Below, piece by piece: positions 31,680-33,149 of a stretch of DNA of 33,149 bases. The stretch is from Prolixibacteraceae bacterium (GTDB taxonomy: Bacteria; Bacteroidota; Bacteroidia; Bacteroidales; Prolixibacteraceae): positions 1 through 33,149 of the forward strand of contig JANXYV010000017.1 in assembly GCA_025355875.1 (NCBI GenBank), given 5' to 3'. Every line of letters begins with the position of its first letter. Position 1 is the first letter of the stretch. The position numbers and the translations under genes were made by a program. The notes beneath the pieces were generated by a model that saw only the letters and a list, made by a program, of their open reading frames with translations, was not told the origin of the DNA and ran no database searches.

Positions 31680-32183
31680 CTATTTCTTCACTGAAAGATA
31701 TTTCTCAATATTTTCGATGAACATCTTTTTGGTTTCTTCTTTCGATGATGCAATCCCTGACATCATCGTGGGTTTTCCATTCGCCGGAATATAAAGGAAA
31801 GCCGGGATTCCGCTAATTCCAAAAACCTGCACCAGTTCACGCTCCTGATCGGTATTTACTTTATATATCAGAACTTTCCCGGCATATTCTGTTCCTATTT
31901 CATCCAAAATCGGACTGGCAATCTTGCACGGACCACACCAATCGGCATAAAAATCAACAATTGCCGGTTTGTTACCCAGGTATTTCCAATCATTGGGCGA
32001 CTTCGTATAATCCCAAACTTTTTGAATGAATATCGCCGTGGTCAGTTTCTCCGAACCGCTTAATTCATCCGATTTTAAGAGAGCTTCTTTTGCTTCGGAA
32101 TTTTTGTGGTTTTCGGAATTTTGGTTTCCGCAAGCTGAAAACACTACTGCCAGCGTGAAACAAGTCAGGATTAATTTTTTCAT
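31680..32183 (-). CDS. Thioredoxin-like lipoprotein
   Basis: A 167-residue periplasm-facing protein. The signal peptide ends in a lipobox-like VFSAC with Cys18 as the acylation site, so it is probably anchored to a membrane. After a variable linker (about 20-55), the thioredoxin fold begins around residue 70, with the active site DFYADWCGPCKIASP (redox pair in WCGPC), and cis-Pro in GISGIPAFLYIP. It most likely reduces or shuttles disulfides in the cell envelope. The ATG at 32181-32183 is preferred; an ATG at 32244-32246 would put a hydrophilic stretch in front of the signal peptide. Divergent from the NigD-like gene. Confidence 0.87.
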   Translation of the reverse strand: MKKLILTCFTLAVVFSACGNQNSENHKNSEAKEALLKSDELSGSEKLTTAIFIQKVWDYTKSPNDWKYLGNKPAIVDFYADWCGPCKIASPILDEIGTEYAGKVLIYKVNTDQERELVQVFGISGIPAFLYIPANGKPTMMSGIASSKEETKKMFIENIEKYLSVKK

Positions 32184-32347
32184 TGCCGCGTCATTTGTAC
32201 TCTGAAGTGTAAATATAGTTTTGGATTCCTGAATTTGTGATTCCATAGGAAAATATTTTTAGAATCAGGACAGAATAAACAGTTGCCGACGCAACCCATT
32301 CGGGACATTCTGAATCTATCTATAAATAAAGCAAAGTAGAGTCTGGA

Positions 32348-33022
32348 ATGAAAAAATTGATTATTTCTTTAATGACTGTGATTGGATTTAGCTTTTTATC
32401 CGGCTGCAACTGGGATGAAGACACATCTTCGATGAAGGATATCTGGGTTGGATTTGGCTTAATTCATAATGATGCTGTGGCTCACTCCCTGAACATTGTG
32501 ATGGATGACGGCGAAATTCTTATTCCTGAAAATCCCTCGAAAATTCAGGATGATTTTAAAGATAAGGATCGTGTTCTGACCGACTTCACCATTCAGGGAC
32601 CCAAGGAAAATTCCGACCATCTGGTACAATACAATTTCAGTATTCTGTCGATTCGGAAAATCCTTTTCAAGAAAATACTGGATATTACCTTGGCTATGGA
32701 AGACAGTATCGGCCACGATGCAATCACAGTGAGCAATCAATGGCTCAAGGCTGACATGCTGAACTTCGAACTGAAATACTTTGGCGGCAGCATAGTTCAT
32801 TACATCAATCTGGTAAAACAGCCGGGAGCAATCAATCCTGATGCCGGACCTGTCGTTCTTGAATTAAGGCACAATACCAATGGCGATACGGAACAAATGC
32901 CACTTTCGGCCATCGTTACTTTTGATATGAATTCACTTAAAGTCGCGGGCAAAACCAGCACTCCCTATAAAATTATTGCCAAGGGATTTGATGGTCATGA
33001 TTTTGAATATGTCCTCCCATGA
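32348..33022 (+). CDS. NigD-like lipoprotein
   Basis: A 224-residue lipoprotein: signal peptide with lipobox FLSGC and lipidation site Cys20. The N-terminal part (about 25-85) has an OB-like pattern ending in DDFKDKDRVLTDFTI, and the C-terminal part (about 90-224) is a beta-sandwich with SILSIRKILFKKILD and HYINLVKQPG, which fits the two-domain NigD family found in Bacteroidota. The family was named from a bacteriocin locus in Prevotella, but its general function is unknown. It is followed by the start of a transposase gene. Confidence 0.8.
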   Translation: MKKLIISLMTVIGFSFLSGCNWDEDTSSMKDIWVGFGLIHNDAVAHSLNIVMDDGEILIPENPSKIQDDFKDKDRVLTDFTIQGPKENSDHLVQYNFSILSIRKILFKKILDITLAMEDSIGHDAITVSNQWLKADMLNFELKYFGGSIVHYINLVKQPGAINPDAGPVVLELRHNTNGDTEQMPLSAIVTFDMNSLKVAGKTSTPYKIIAKGFDGHDFEYVLP

Positions 33023-33071
33023 AATAAGGTGACAAGAAGTTTAGTTGATAACTTTTAAATTTCGCTTTATT

Positions 33072-33149
33072 ATGGGAAGTAAAATTAGAAAAGTTAGGCA
33101 TTTTAGCACGGAGTTTAAAAGAGAAAAAGTCAAGCAAATTGACGAAGGG
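33072..33149 (+). CDS. Transposase, N-terminal fragment (cut by window end)
   Basis: The ATG at 33072 opens a reading frame that runs off the window. The 26 visible residues (MGSKIRKVRHFSTEFKREKV, then KQIDEG) match the start of small helix-turn-helix transposase subunits (IS3-type OrfA: FSTEFKREKVKQI). The type of element and its end repeats cannot be determined because the rest is outside the window. Confidence 0.65.
   Translation, partial: MGSKIRKVRHFSTEFKREKVKQIDEG

Noticed and set aside
33023-33071. Left end of an insertion sequence before the transposase fragment
   Set aside because: The 49 nt between the NigD-like stop and the transposase ATG are AT-rich, but without the other end of the element no inverted repeat can be confirmed.
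1-33149. tRNA, rRNA and CRISPR arrays
   Set aside because: No cloverleaf-like sequence, rRNA segment or regularly spaced direct repeat array was found in any intergenic region; the repeats that exist are palindromic or short tandem words.

Overview
This window is a stretch of Bacteroidota chromosome, most likely from a free-living or environmental member of the Bacteroidia (Marinilabiliales/Prolixibacteraceae-like; the family is inferred from overall gene style and not proven). The evidence is a SusC-style TonB-dependent receptor with a carboxypeptidase-D regulatory domain, a NigD-like lipoprotein, a pyrophosphate-dependent phosphofructokinase, a flexirubin/carotenoid-style crtI-crtB pair, several -33/-7 promoters of the Bacteroidota type (TTTG, about 19-20 nt, TAnnTTTG), and few Shine-Dalgarno sequences. 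No rRNA, tRNA or CRISPR array was seen.

Layout. 1-3300: xseB, then a minus-strand thiamine-type TonB receptor controlled by a clear TPP riboswitch that has its own near-perfect promoter. 3300-7100: an Hsp20 chaperone, cytidine deaminase, a secreted glucosaminidase with two LysM domains, gcvT, and a stand-alone Hpt phosphotransfer protein. 7285-9690: a GH78 rhamnosidase. 9860-14920: a GNAT acetyltransferase, the carotenoid genes crtI and crtB, and a two-module class V aminotransferase/cysteine-desulfurase-like protein. 15115-15860: a secreted dienelactone hydrolase.

15860-19815 is the accessory part. It carries a RhuM-family gene, an EcoRI-type adenine methyltransferase and a DUF262 (DGQQR) plus HNH nuclease. 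The last two genes overlap by 4 nt, so they look like a methyltransferase/effector pair, a candidate restriction-like defence module. Each transcription unit (rhuM; methyltransferase-nuclease) is preceded by a copy of the same hairpin module. The first copy is interrupted by a 192-bp palindromic element with 14-bp terminal inverted repeats and a short target duplication, and the second copy shows the empty site.

19900-33149 returns to core genes: a D-amino-acid-type aminotransferase, a small exported protein, a corrinoid-methyltransferase-like UroD-family protein, a helical-repeat protein, uvrA, an ECF sigma factor with a small downstream protein, an SPFH-membrane-protein operon ending in an Arc-like regulator and a zinc-ribbon protein, PPi-phosphofructokinase, a thioredoxin-like lipoprotein, a NigD-like lipoprotein, and at the very end the start of a transposase gene. 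Intergenic spaces hold several kinds of repeats: short 'word' repeats, palindromic interspersed repeats, and strong terminators between convergent genes.
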